Source: Deroplatys truncata (Eukaryota; Arthropoda; Insecta; Mantodea; Mantidae). From it: DNA of 64,000 bases. Position numbers and translations under genes: made by a program. The DNA lies in contig CM060990.1 in NCBI GenBank assembly GCA_030765065.1, positions 420,679,198-420,743,197 of the forward strand. Reading direction: 5' to 3'. The notes under the pieces are model-generated. The model worked only from the letters and a program-made list of their open reading frames with translations. It was not told the DNA's origin and did not search any database. Each line of letters opens with the position of its first letter. The first letter of the stretch is position 1. Positions 10,131-21,947 of the stretch are shown piece by piece.

Positions 10131-12860
10131 AATATAGAAGGCCGCCTCTATGTACAGGACTGGATTCACGTTCCGTGACGTACATAGTTTTCTGCGGACC
10201 ATGCTTCTTACTTTCTCAGTGCGAATAAGACTGCAACATTCTTTCTTTCTTCCTTTCTTTTGTGCCTTAGCTGTTGTCAATCTATCTTACTTGATAAATG
10301 ATTAATCTTTTTTTGGAAGAGTGTTGGATATCACTTGTACTATTTTTCTCACCAAAGGAGCACTCGGCAGTTCGTAACTACTAGCATTGAAGTCAGCACC
10401 AATGTTATAAATATCACATGCTTCGGTACCTAAATGTGGAATTACTTTTCTCTGGTTTTGTAATTTAATAAATTCTTGCTCATATGTTTCAGAAATTAAA
10501 GACTGAAGTATACTGAATATGCGTTCACAGCGCATTTTCATACAATTTTCACTTTTAAATTACGCACCACGCTGTTGACTCCATAAACTGCCATGCAAGT
10601 TGGGGTAAGTACGTAAATGCTCACATACGCAATACTTCTACGTTCATAAATTATACTTTCAAATGTGCCATGAAATTCGGGTCAGTTTCTCAAATGTATT
10701 TCCATTAAATTTGTTGTAATATGTGATCAAAGTGATCACCTCAAATCCAAATTCACTAAAATCCTTAATTATAGCGAGAATCTATTCCCGCAGCTTTTAT
10801 GTTGTTAAATATTTCACTGGATCACAGCTGTAACAACGTCATTCCAGGATTATAAAGATGCTTATTATAAAGATTTTAATTGTTTTTACAGGTTCCTGTG
10901 TATATGAAATATCTTGAATGTTACCCACTTTTAAAACAAAAAGCTGGTTTTACGTAACTTTCATCCAGCAACAAATTCACTACTTTTATTTACGATCTCT
11001 TAGCATTTATTTTAAATGCACCGTTTTAATTACTATGAGGACCACGGGTTTGAGAAAGTGTCCTGAGGTAATCAGGATGGCGTAAAGGAATTACATAGGA
11101 ATCCCATTCCTAATCCTGGTCATAGTATATTGAATTTTTAAGTCACGAGGTCACGTGTTCGACTCCCGACTAGGGGTATCCTTTATTAGTATGTATATAC
11201 GTACTGTCTTTATTTAAAACTAGTGCTACTCCCTATCCCCCCAAGATTCTGAAATTGGCGTGCGTGTGTGTATGTCTGTGTGTGAGTGAGAAAGAGGGGA
11301 GAGAGAGAAATTTACGTTTTTATATAAAAACTACGGTAATACAACATAACGAAAGCTAAATGTAAACCAGTGAGCATCATTGCCAATGTGGAACGTTTCC
11401 GAAGTTAAAGCCATCCATGTGACCTGGGGTAGGTATTAAAGGCAAATGGCACAAAACAACTACGTCCCTAAACGAAAACAAAACCATTTAATTGGTGCGC
11501 TGATTTAATAATGCTAAATGACATTGACTTTACTTGCTATTTTCTGAATTAGTAACAGTCTTTGATTCATGATCCTATAAATGTTGCCTTTTAAATTTCT
11601 TTGCCCTTTATTTCGAAATGTAAATTCACGCACATCGTAGGATACTTTGAACATGATAATTTGGAGGGACTTGAAAAATTCAATGCCTCGGCTAGGTCGC
11701 CGGCTGGAGATCCTGTACTAAAATTACGAGATACCGTATTTCGCATTAGACCTTGTTATCTGATTCATACGACCCGGAATAGCTCCAAGGCGAACTCAAA
11801 TATTCCGAAATATCGTACATTTCCGACATATATTTGAAATTTTTCTCCTTTCCCAAACGCTCAAACGTTTGCTGTGAAAACAAGACGTTTTGTTTCTTAT
11901 CGACACATGTTTGTACATAATTCTACACAACCGAAAGCACAACATACAGGAAACCGGTCCTATCAGTCGTGCTGTTCAGGGGTGTACCAAAGTAGCAGAA
12001 GCTCAAGGTACAACATTTGGCTGTTGTACCTGCGGGAACGGCTTAGTAGAAGTAGTGTTTAGTGTAAATTTAGCTTACTAATGTACTGTACCTTTGTATT
12101 CAAAGATGTTAACTTGATAAGAAAAATTTCTTTGCCATTGTGACACAGTCGCAGTGTTTGCTACAATTAGTGGCACGTAACTGCAAACTAAGCTAGTATT
12201 AAAGTGGTTCGTATCATACATAGTTACAAAAATCATTACTAGTAACCGTTAATGCAAGCAGCTAGCTGCAGAGGTTACAATAACTCTGACAGAAATAACA
12301 CACCCTTAATTGTAATCCCTATTTGCAAATATTAACGCATTACCAAATCGGCATGTATAACCAAAACGAAAATTACATTTGTCACACTACTAAACTCGGA
12401 GTATTTTGGGTCCTGAGTTACGAATCTAGAATATTCGTGTCTTGAGTTACTCATGAACTCTTGTGCGCCGGAGTACAAATGTGTTCCATATGTCCTATTG
12501 ACTGTGATACTGATGTGAAATGTCGTTTCTAACGCTCCTAATATGGTCTATGACCTTCTAGGGATGCCACATTCCACCAAGGGATAACTGCACATACTTT
12601 TGAGGTGGAGGCACCCAGCGAGCGGAATCCGTTGCCTCCGACAGTAGGGTGATTATGAGGATGGCGGTGGAATGAGAAGAAGTACAGCTTTTACCCTGGA
12701 CTCCGAACCACAATCCAGCCTTGGGGATACTTCATATGAGCAAGTCAGAGATGAAGGCATGGATGGGGCTGACTTAAAATCGCCTCCCCAGAGCCTGGAA
12801 CTGAGCTCCGGACCCTCAGTACGAGAGCCGGAAACGAAACCATTGCACTACTCTGGCACC
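10131..12860. other. Mostly unannotatable DNA right of the satellite
   Basis: This stretch holds a TTTC-rich tract near 10230-10262, a GT/GA microsatellite near 11262-11310 and a tRNA-like GTTCGACTCCC at 11157-11167 inside a possible SINE remnant (about 11030-11190). A minus-strand 79-codon ORF lies at 10302-10541. None of the short plus-strand ORFs at 11601-12081 has a recognisable motif. The rest shows no structure I can name. Confidence 0.4.
10302..10541 (-). CDS. Hypothetical 79-residue ORF, unrecognised
   Basis: The peptide begins MKMRCERIFSILQSL and looks protein-like: amphipathic helices, balanced charge, ending in LPKKD before the stop. An in-frame stop lies just upstream of the start. 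I recognise no domain. It could be an exon or transposase fragment left beside the satellite edge. A pyrimidine-rich tract downstream on the plus strand is not obviously related. Confidence 0.2.
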   Translation of the reverse strand: MKMRCERIFSILQSLISETYEQEFIKLQNQRKVIPHLGTEACDIYNIGADFNASSYELPSAPLVRKIVQVISNTLPKKD

Positions 12861-12864
12861 CCTG

Positions 12865-13440
12865 ATGTGGAATGTTGTTTGTCAGTATTTTGCTTTACCG
12901 TGCTACAAGTAGCGGCTTGTCGAGTTCATATGTTTCGGTCTTTTGTTAATGATGTGAACATTTTGTTCTTATTGATGTGTAGTTTTTATCTTCTCTGGTA
13001 CCGACACTAAAGTATGTCCGCTGCTTTACTTGTGAAGTTTTGTACCTTCTGTTACTGATGTGAAATGTTCGTGTCCTGTGTTACTGATGAGGAAAAGCTG
13101 CCTGGTGTATTTGTGGTATATAGCTTTGTAACTTTTGTTACTGATGTGGAAGATTTGAGTAGTGTGTTACGAATGTCGAATATATGTGCCCTCCGTTACA
13201 AATGTGGAATATATGGGTATTGTGTTTCGTCTATAGAATGCTTATCTGATCTGTAATGAATGGTGGAAATGTCTGTTAATATTACTAGAGTAAAGCTACC
13301 TGTCTTATGTAGCTACTGTGGAATACTTTATTGTTCTTATTAATGCGCCATTCTTGTCTGTTGTGTTACTGGTTTGAAGCCTTGTGCCTTCTGTTGTGTT
13401 CTCTCATTGTTCACCCTCCTATAAAATTACAAACTATTCC
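12865..13440 (+). repeat. 29-bp minisatellite family, block 1
   Basis: Diverged tandem units of about 28-29 bp, based on GTTACTGATGTGGAATGTTT followed by a variable 8-9 bp tail. Three tails recur: GTGTCCTGT, GCCTGCTGT, and a variant GTGAAGCTTTGTACCTTCT. The Jockey-like LINE fragment at 13455-14128 interrupts it, and units resume right after the LINE's A-rich tail. Short ORFs across the block rich in Cys, Val and Met are by-products of a unit length that is not a multiple of three. Confidence 0.8.
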
Positions 13441-13454
13441 CATATCCTGGAAAT

Positions 13455-14128
13455 CTGTTGATGACACTTAAATATCCTGGCCTACATTTTGATAGTCGAC
13501 AGACCTGGAACGCTCACATTAATTTAAAATTGCATCTCGCTAACTCCAGACTACGCAAATTGTATCGTATTCTAAACAGCAAGTCTTCTTTGCAAATACC
13601 ACGTGGTTCTCTTCTGTACAAGTCCTTACTTCGTCCTTTACTCACATATGTTTGTCCAATTTAGGGAGGTGCAGCTGCAAGCAAAATTAATTGTCTGCAT
13701 GTCTTTCAAAATAGGCTTATACTGAACCCACCCTAGTACGCCACAAACACCCAGATACGTCATGAACTTAGACTCGGTACTGTGTCTGCACATATTCGTT
13801 CTCAGTCTCATATTTTTCAGCTTCTTCACTCAGTACCTGGTGCAGTATCTTTCTCCTTGGGACGAAGATCTGATGTAGTTACCCGGATCAAAAGCCGTCT
13901 CCCGCAGGACTTGCTGCCTTCTTCCAGAAGTGATTCAATTAGAAGACTGTCGGTGAACGATATATACAATATTACCTGTAACTTTGGTACCAGGGGGCCT
14001 CATGTGGCTGACCTCAGATTACTTTATATTGTTATTATGTATTTTATCCTGGTTCTGAATAGCATTTCTAATGCTGAACGAACCTATCCAATAAACAAAA
14101 AAGAAAAGAAATAAAAAGAAACAAAGAA
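13455..14128 (+). pseudogene. Jockey-like LINE, 5'-truncated, with A-rich tail
   Basis: The plus strand encodes the region after the reverse-transcriptase active site of a Jockey-clade LINE. Visible are LKYPGLHFDSRQTWNAHI, then LYKSLLRPLLTYVCPI followed by an in-frame TAG where the family has a Trp codon, then FQNRLI and a block like the family's conserved N-terminal-of-thumb motif. Further frame breaks follow, to 13850. The 3' end has AATAAA-like CCAATAAACAAAAAAG and an A-rich tail to 14128. This is a single dead insertion inside the 29-bp minisatellite. Confidence 0.75.
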
Positions 14129-15860
14129 AAATGCTTCTACCTTGTGTTACAAATGTGGAGTCTTTGTATCCTGCGTTACTAATGAAGAATATTTGCCTGC
14201 TTGTTAATGGTGTGTAGATTTACCATCATTTTCACATTGGAAATGTATCTCGTGTGTTACTGATGGCAACTAGGTTTGTTGAGTGAAGCTTTGTACTTTC
14301 TGTTACTGATTACAATGTATGAATGGTGTCTTAATGCGTTACTCATGAGGAATATTGTCCGCTTTGTTACCAGTGTAAAGCTTTCAACCTTCTACTACTC
14401 ATTTGGAAATTTGGGATATTTGTGCAATGTGTTATGGACGTAGAATGCTTATGTCCTGTGTTACAGTGTAAGGCTTTGTAACTTCTGCTACTGATTCGAA
14501 TATTTGTACAGTGGGTTACGACGTGGAATGCCGCTGTCTTGTATTACCAGTGTAAAGCTTAGAACCTCTGCTACTGATTCGGGATATTTGAGCAATGTGT
14601 TACGGATGCGGAATGCTTGCCATTGGTGTAAAACTATGCAACCTCTGCTACTGATTCGGGATATTTCTGCAAGGTGTTACGGGTGTGGAATGCTTGTATG
14701 TTGTGTTATTGGTGTAAAGCTTTGCAACATCTGTTACTGATTCGGGATATTTGTGCAGTGTGTTGCGGATGTGGCACATTTGTCAGTTGTGTTGCTGACG
14801 AGTAGTGTTTGTCTCCTACGTTAATCAAGTGAATGTTTCTGAAGCTACGTACCTTCTGTTAAGAATGTGGATTGTGTGTACGCTGGTTACAAATGTAGTA
14901 CACCTGTGTCCTATGTTACTGATAAAGAATGTCTGCCTGCTGTGTTACAAATGCAAAATGATTGTATTCTTTGTTACGGATGTGAAGTACTTTTGTCGTG
15001 TTACTGATGCTGTTAGTTTACTTGCTGTAAATTTTTGTACCTTGTGCTATGGATGTAGAAGGTTTCCACTCCGTGTATTTGGAATGTTTGTGTCCTGTGC
15101 TATTGGTGTGAAGATTTATATCTTCTGTAACTGATGAGGATTGTTCCTGCTCTGTGTTACGGATATGAAATGTGTGTACGCTGTGTTACGAATGTGAAAT
15201 AGTTGTGTCCTGCTTTATATTTGCTGTGACCGATGTGTAATGTTTGTGGACTCTGTTAGGGATATGGAATATTTGTCATATATTACGAATGGGAATGTTT
15301 ATGTCCCGTGTTATGGATGTGGAATGTTTGTGTCTTGTATAATTGATGTGAATATATACTTTGTTAATATTGCGGAATACTTGCTTGCTACGTCTAGTCT
15401 GTTGCTAATGTGGATGCTTTTTCTCCTTCTTATGAATGCCCAGCTCTCATTTCCTGTGTTATCGATGTGGAATAGTTGACTATGGTGTTACTACGTGACG
15501 CTCTGTACCTTATGAGAACGATTTGAATGTTTGCGCTCTGTGTTATAGATGAGGAATGTTTGTGACCTGTGCTATTGATGTTGAATATATACCTACAGTG
15601 CTGCTGGTGTGAAGGCTTTTCATTTTCCATTAATGAAACGGAATGTTATTACCTGTATTACATATGTGAGATTTTTGTACCCTATTTTGTGAATACAGAA
15701 CTATCGTTGAGAAATGCATCGTCCCCTTTGATAATGATGCGGGATATCTGCATTCTGTGTTCCTAGTGTGAGGTCTTGCAGCTTCTGTTCCTAATGTGGA
15801 CTGCTTATGTCCTGTGTTGCTGAACCGGAATATTTGCTTGCTACGTTACTCGTCTAAGGC
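14129..15860 (+). repeat. 29-bp minisatellite family, block 2 (longest)
   Basis: About 60 diverged units. A local higher-order period is visible: CTACTGATTCGGG at 14571 and 14648 and its equivalent at 14734 are 77 and 86 bp apart, that is, three units. The three unit types (tails GTGTCCTGT, GCCTGCTGT and the AAGCTTTGTACCTTCT type) recur in a repeating order. ORFs at 14504-14740, 14805-15134 and 15240-15479 are translations of the repeat and not genes. Confidence 0.82.
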
Positions 15861-16441
15861 TTGTATTCATGAAAGAGACTTTGGATGACAGCAAAGATTC
15901 GAAAGTACGGAATTGTCAATTTGTTATTCAAGAACGAAATTTTCCAGAAAGATAACCTCGATCGAAATTTTATTTGTAAGTCGCCTATGTGCTAGACTTT
16001 CACCCTGACTTTCGGAGAAAGCAGTGAAAATGGCGGACGTTTTGCTAATAGTAGGCGTCGCCGAAAATATGCAACAAATCCCGGACGTTATTGACAATGC
16101 TTGTATTTATGGCACATTGTAAGAGATGCATAAAATCCAGCAGAGTTCTACAGGGAGAACAGATTAATTCCAGGACCAGATCCAGATTTGATAAACATGC
16201 CGTGAATATAAACTGTGTCCAGCGAGAGAATGAAATAGTCGTAAACATATCACCGTTTTGTATCACTCCACGCCCGCGTGCGATTGCAATGACAGAACGT
16301 TCACGTGGACAGAATTGAATTTTCCTATGTGACGTATAATATGCATTTTACATCACAAGGCACATTTATTTGATCGTATGTCTAAATAGCATTTAGTACA
16401 CAGATATGGAAATTAGTTGATACTTACGTGCTCGCATTCCA

Positions 16442-17640
16442 TTAATCTGAGCTGGACATAGGTTCAATACCCTCCAGATCGGACGTCTCTGTGTCGCTTA
16501 ATTCATCATCATCCAGATTTATCACGCATTTTCCCACCACGACATCGATAATGCCCTCCAAGTCCCAAACTTTTTTTCTTCCCTAACCACCAGCTGAACC
16601 CAAGCACACCACATTTCAGGAGTTGCAATGCGGAATTCCGCATCAACCAAGGGATGCACATCTTGGAGTTTGAAGTTCGTGTTATTCCTGGCGACGTAAC
16701 GCTTAACCTGACCGCACACCATCTCTATTGGAGTTAATTAGCAGTGATAAGGTGGCAGTCGGAGAACAGTGTGACCTGCAAGCTTAGCTACTTCGTCAGT
16801 TACATATTTTTCATGCTCTTTAGCATAGACTTGACCAATGCCAGCAATTTTGCCTTCATCAGACCCTCGTCGAAAGCAATGCTTTTACTCTGTAGCCATG
16901 CTATGTTGTCACCTTTTCTCCAAGAATGGTTTGGTTTACGTTCTGAGCTCACACTGTGGTATGGACATTGTCCATCCCGTCGCTATTTGGGCATGATTTG
17001 GGGAGAAACCCTTCAAACCAGGATTTGAAACGTCGTCATTCACTTCTTCATGATAGTCTTCGGTTGTCTTGGAATCAAACACAAGCTCGTTCACAAAGCC
17101 ATCTTCACTTCCTGTGTGCAGTAGTATCAGGCGCTTACCCCTCCCCACAGGATTTTTAAGCCCTGCACTTAAACCCGACTGAAATCCTTGCTTCTTTGTC
17201 CACAATAACAGTCTTTGCTTTTCTGCTCACAAACTTGAAACCAATTTCCAGCAGCAGCTTTCGAGAAGATCGTTTTAAATCTGGAAGGTCTGGATCGGAG
17301 TTAACTGCCAACAGTTTGTTTAAGATGGGGGGGTCATCATTAGCAAGGAACTGGTGAGCCTTACGACGGATTGCTGTCACAAAATTGTCGCACACAACAA
17401 TCAACACTTGCCTGGAGCGCGGTCTCTTCTTGCCGGGGCTTCTAACCTCACCAGCGGTGGACTTCTCTTTATGCATACTATAAGTCCTTGTAGCTGACAC
17501 ACCGGTAAACTCGGATGTTAATTTCGCCACTTCGTTTATAGCAAGTTCTGGATACCTTTCACAAAACTCGTTAAACATATTTAGTATTACTGTCTTCTCA
17601 CCACTTCGTAGCGGTTTTCCGCGCTTATGCTTTGTAACAT
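16442..17640 (-). pseudogene. IS630/Tc1-type DDE transposase relic with internal deletion
   Basis: Minus-strand fragments in order match the DDE_3 transposase family common in arthropods and cnidarians. They comprise an N-terminal helix-turn-helix region (KPLRSGEKTVILNMFNEF, then EVAKLTSEFTGVSATRTY, 17470-17640), then GKRLILLHTGSEDGF (17080-17125), a MDN motif (catalytic Asp) near 16965, LRLPPYH with PIEM (catalytic Glu, about 16705-16770), and KRYVARNNTNFKLQDV. The acidic tail ends at TAA 16442-16444. The segment that should carry the first catalytic Asp is missing between 17205 and 17160. A stop interrupts PPYH and PIEM, and frame changes occur near 16565 and 17000. I found no inverted repeats. 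Confidence 0.78.
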
Positions 17641-18865
17641 TAACTTGTTAAGCTGTATTAAATTTCAAACTGTTTGTTTTCGCGACATTCCCTCTTAGAA
17701 ATCGAGTTGCGCACGCCGTATGAATTATATTTTTTTAGAAATTCAATAAACTGCATGTTTTTGTAGTTTAACTGTGGTTGGTGCTCAATATTTTGTGCTT
17801 TAGCAAACACGAAGCTTTCAGATCCCAGTTTGGTATTTCCCAAGGAACTATTTAGAGAGCATAAACTCACTCAATCATGAAGACGATGCACTGCGGTCGA
17901 GAGTCACGATGTTATGTTTACGTCTACTTCGTTGTCCCGTAGGACATAGTTTAGTGGCTATATCTGCACACATCTTGTTGAAAGAAGCATCGAGTGCATT
18001 ACCTATTCCACCCATCATTTAGATATTAAATTTGCTGCGGTATTACGCAGCGAAACGTTACACATTTCTTCATTTTCCATTATTTCACAATAAATAGTAA
18101 CCTCAGTAGACTATCTCACATTATTTTATGTGGTATTTATAAGAAAAGGAATACATAGATGCAATATTTGCGGTTTAAATTCGATGATCTTAGGGTTGCT
18201 GTAGGGAAAAAAAACTGTAATTCATTCAAGTAAAATTAATTGTATAGTAACAATTTTCTCAAGGAAAGGTTAGGAATTAAGTTATTTTATTCACATAAGG
18301 ATATAATTCAACATGCTGTGTTAATACTGAGTGGAGGAACCCCTGCCTCTGACTCCCTGGCAAATGAGCTAGAAACTCCTCCATTTTTCCAAGGGACCTT
18401 TAAATGTTCCTGCTTTGTGTGTTTATATTGTAAGGATCACTACCACTTAAGTTATCCTTTCCAAAAACAAAATAAAAAACGAGAACAATACAACGGCATT
18501 TCTAATTTAACCTCAAAACATTCAAGTTTTCCCTATAAATGCGTGTTGCGGAGGGAAAGAGCGAAATGCAGACGCTTCGGCCAATAACTTCACTATTGCA
18601 ATCGTAAGTTGATTTTGGACCTAGATGCACTGATTTGATTGCTATAAAGAGCTGTGTGTTTGGAAATCGAATTAGTCAACATTGTAACATGGTCATGAAG
18701 TCTGAACTTTCCAGAGTGAAAGTTAAAATATTGAAACACTCGTCTATGAATAAGACTTTCATTAAAGTTAAAGTTTGCTTTCGTAATAAAGCAGTCTACG
18801 ATAAGTCGCCGTTGAAAGTACCGTTTAAGAATACATACCTAAAGCTTTACAGCTTCTTTTAATGA
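17641..18865. other. No supported gene; AT-rich unique DNA
   Basis: Short ORFs occur on both strands (17658-17870 minus, 18240-18587 and 18635-18862 plus). None has a motif I recognise. The 115-codon frame at 18240 contains five Cys and is Lys-rich in its second half but resembles nothing known to me. Confidence 0.4.
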
Positions 18866-19085
18866 GGTGAGGTGCTTGTGCCCTATGTTATGGATTTGGA
18901 TTATTTGTATTCTGTGTTACGGGGTCGTTTTGTGTCTTGAGATAAAAATACAAAATATTTGTAACCTGAAATACTAATGCGGAATGATAGGCTGCTATCT
19001 TACTGGTAAGAAGCTTTGAACCCTCTTTACTCAGTGGAATGTTTGTTATTCATATTAGTATGCAATTCTTTCTAAGGGCTTGAAG
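18866..19085 (+). repeat. 29-bp minisatellite family, block 3
   Basis: Degenerate units such as CCCTATGTTATGGATTTGGATTATTTGT and CTAATGCGGAATGATAGGCTGCTATCTTACTGG follow the same unit order as blocks 1 and 2. This short block ends where the Penelope-like relic begins. Confidence 0.65.
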
Positions 19086-19179
19086 CTTTCCCGGGGCTCA
19101 TTATCAACAGTAAGATCTCGGGATATCAGTCAGGTAGGTATTGCGCTACTGTCCAAGTTTTCGACAGACCCCCTCTGTC

Positions 19180-19640
19180 GCCATATTTAAGGAAACTGGA
19201 GGCAGATTCAGATTTATGTATTGACATATATGATCTGGTGTGGGCACATTGGATCCCGGCTTACAGGCTACAATTGACACTTGACATTTTTTGGTTTAGT
19301 CTTTCTGGATAAACCAAAATCCGTACTGCGCCCATCTTGAGACCACCGAGAAGATTTCGGCGCGGGTAGTGGTAGCCTGTACTATGGAGGTACAGGTCAG
19401 TGTGTCTCGGTTTTCTGTAAACCTTGTGTCCTAAGCGGCTACCGCCTTTTTATAAATGAGTACGCATAAAAGAAAGGTAAGCTGCTATTCCGTCCGATCT
19501 CCATGGTGACTTTAATGTTAGGGTGGATGCTGTTCAGAAATCTATGGAAGGCATTGTAGTATCTCTTCCGTGTGGCCACACCACGAAAGTATTATCCACA
19601 TAGCAGAAGAGTGTGATGGTATCAGAAGAACATTTTAACA
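19180..19640 (-). pseudogene. Penelope-like element reverse-transcriptase relic
   Basis: On the minus strand FCYVDNTFVVWPHG (about 19567-19608) corresponds to the YVDD active site and following VWPHG of Penelope-like reverse transcriptases. After a frame change come FLNSIHPNIKVTMEI and LPFLCVLIYKK, then RHTDLYLHSTGYHYP near 19346-19395. These blocks are in the family order. The active-site second Asp is Asn, and several frameshifts and stops are present. The expected GIY-YIG endonuclease is not visible, so only a middle fragment survives. Confidence 0.72.
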
Positions 19641-19710
19641 GCAAAGTGCTCGAGCACGCTGCACATTTCTGGCCCTCTGCCATAAAGGCCACGAGGATTC
19701 ACATACTAAG

Positions 19711-20175
19711 GTGACCGTCGCCTTTGATCAGGTTGAAACTCTAGGAGGCGGACTACGTGCCTATATTGTTTACTGGGCTACCTATCCCGGGCAGGTACTG
19801 CTGATTGAGGCCAGCTGCGATACTCACTCCTCCCCTGTCCGCGCTGCTTCCAGGACGGCAACGCAGACGAGACCTGCAACTCCGGCGTTCAATACCATTA
19901 CTCAGGTGCGGCGTCATCCCACAGACTGCACCGGCCATGATCAGACACGCCAGTTCTCTTACTATTTAATCTGTAACCGTACAGGACACTACACGGAGCA
20001 GGCGGCGTGTCCGATGTACCCTAGAGGACAACCGTGGCCAAGAATCACCATGCATCTGCAGCATATGCCCCCTACAGTATATTCTTATTCACAGCATCAC
20101 AGCCATCGCCACAACACGACCACACTCCGCCCACAGCCACATCACCAACGCAGACCTCCAAGACAACACCCGTAG
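19711..20175 (+). pseudogene. Gag-like ORF1 fragment with a zinc-knuckle remnant
   Basis: A 154-codon plus-strand frame has, at about residues 92-108, YLICNRTGHYTEQAAC. This is a CCHC-type knuckle in which only the first Cys of the usual CX2C pair is lost. It is followed by a Pro/His/Thr/Gln-rich tail in two overlapping frames to about 20225. A knuckle followed by a Pro-rich tail is usual in ORF1 proteins of I/Jockey-type LINEs and in LTR gag. No reverse transcriptase follows on this strand. It is probably an orphaned ORF1 end, unrelated to the opposite-strand Penelope-like relic next to it. Confidence 0.5.
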
Positions 20176-20547
20176 GACACCAACGTAGTCTTTCAAAACA
20201 ACACCACAGTCATCTAGGTTTTTGAGCAGAGTCTAAATGATCGCATCACGATTTGGGAGGGAGCACGACAACTTAGACCACCGTCGCAACTTTGCAGACA
20301 TCACTTCCAGAAGTCATCGCACCAACAAGTCTAACTATAGGACTTAATCAAGGAAACGAACGCTAAAGAAGATATGTTAGTGTATCTAAGATTTCAGGCT
20401 CTTCTGTGTACATAAGCAAATCGATGAAATGCTGCAAGGCCACACCGACACGCCAATGAAACGCCTCAACCAAATGAAAGACCACCTGAAACCAAACCAA
20501 GAGAACGACTAACCATCGCGATTTTCATACTGACCGAAGCTGAAGAC

Positions 20548-20922
20548 CTAATCGTCTAAAAATGCACCATCAGAGGTTGATACTAGTGTTACGATCATGT
20601 AATTGAACTTCCACCGCTCATTTGCTCTCCCCACAAGCGGAACCATCTTATCATGAACCGCCAACAAATTTCCGGTTGCTTCGGTAGTAACGGGCATTAC
20701 AGCCATGAAGTAGTCGATAAATGGTTTCAACAAACAACAAAATGCTTCCATTTTCCCCATTACCTTTAACCTTACCCAAAGCCAATTTTTCATTTTTCCA
20801 AATGCTTTATTTCTGTTATCCAAAAACCCTTGCCTCCACTTTTCTTGAAGATGGTGACAGAGTAGATAACTAAAGCTTGACCGTAGCCCAATACCCACTT
20901 GGTTGATATCCGGAGAGCACAT
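20548..20922 (-). CDS. Hypothetical 124-residue ORF, unrecognised
   Basis: An open minus-strand frame encoding a basic, Trp- and Met-containing peptide that contains FLDNRNKAFGKMKNW and ends FLDD. It looks protein-like but I cannot place it. It lies between the gag-like fragment and the next minisatellite block, so a transposon origin is likely. No start signal or partner gene is evident. Confidence 0.25.
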   Translation of the reverse strand: MCSPDINQVGIGLRSSFSYLLCHHLQEKWRQGFLDNRNKAFGKMKNWLWVRLKVMGKMEAFCCLLKPFIDYFMAVMPVTTEATGNLLAVHDKMVPLVGRANERWKFNYMIVTLVSTSDGAFLDD

Positions 20923-20939
20923 TGTTAATAATGGGTTTC

Positions 20940-21180
20940 TGTCCCTGATACGGAATGGTTTTCAGCTTGAGGCTGGTGTAAAGTTTTGTATCTCCTGTTA
21001 CTGATAAGGAATGTTTGTGCCACGGGTTATAAATGCAAAAAATTGATCTGCTGAGTAAGTGATGTACACCTCTGTATCTGCTGCTACTGATGAAAAATTG
21101 TTGCACTCGTGATAATGATGTGTTATGCTGATGTCCTGTGTTATTGATGCGGAGTGTTAGCCTCTGAGTTGTATATACAC
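20940..21180 (+). repeat. 29-bp minisatellite family, block 4
   Basis: Units such as GGCTGGTGTAAAGTTTTGTATCTCCT, GTTACTGATAAGGAATGTTTGTGCC and GTTATTGATGCGGAGTGTTAGCCTCT are readable. They keep the same orientation and unit types as the other blocks. Confidence 0.7.
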
Positions 21181-21945
21181 GCGGTCCCAGTATGTCAGCT
21201 ACCGATAAGCGTAATCACGTTGATTTGCTTTTCTTGCCGTAGTGGTGCTGAAGCGTTTACTTCCCGTCCTTCGTGTTTGGTGTAGTATATGAAGCTTTAG
21301 AAAGCCAAAATTGTATATTTGTGTTACCTTGTGGTATTAAAAGTCTCTGTTTGCTGTTTTCTAGTGAGTTATTGAGGATATTAGATATGTGTGTCATAAT
21401 TCTCACACCAGATAATGTAGTAGCGAATGATCGTTTCTTATTTTCACGAGAATTAGCTTTCAAATATTAAGAAATTAAGCCCCAACGCCAACAAAAATCT
21501 ACAGTCACATCAATAAGCAGGAATAGCCTTGTAGTTAACTGATATGTGCAGCACAAATAAGGAAAGAAATAAGAATGTATTGTGTATTTTGACTTTTAGT
21601 TACACTTCCACCGCATTACACTATACCTCATTTATTCAGTTCCGCAATGTTAACTATTCGTTTGGCTACAGTTCAAACTATATAAATGATCAATCCTCCT
21701 TTAATAGAAATATTCTCAAAATGATTGATGCAAAGATAAATTAGTCTGCATCACTGTCTTAAAGTCAGAACCGCAAAAGTTTTTACTGGTACATCTTTGG
21801 AATTGAACTGCAAATTTATGTGCCTAAATGTTTTTTTGAGAAACTAAAAGCTAGACTTTACAGCGTCTAAAATAACATTGAGGATGGGGGAACAGGATTC
21901 ATGCCTCCCGAACATGTGGATTATGACCATGCTGTCATAAAGATA
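21181..21945. other. No supported gene
   Basis: AT-rich DNA between the minisatellite block and Tc1 copy 2. Overlapping short ORFs on opposite strands at 21257-21470 have no recognisable motif. Nothing else is supported. Confidence 0.4.
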
Positions 21946-21947
21946 TA

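Noticed and set aside
10035-10280. 81-codon minus ORF at the satellite edge
   Set aside because: Its first third translates a TTTC microsatellite and its last part translates satellite monomers.
14504-15479. Cys/Val/Met-rich ORFs that look like membrane or cysteine-rich proteins
   Set aside because: They translate the 29-bp minisatellite; similar peptides appear in all frames of every block.
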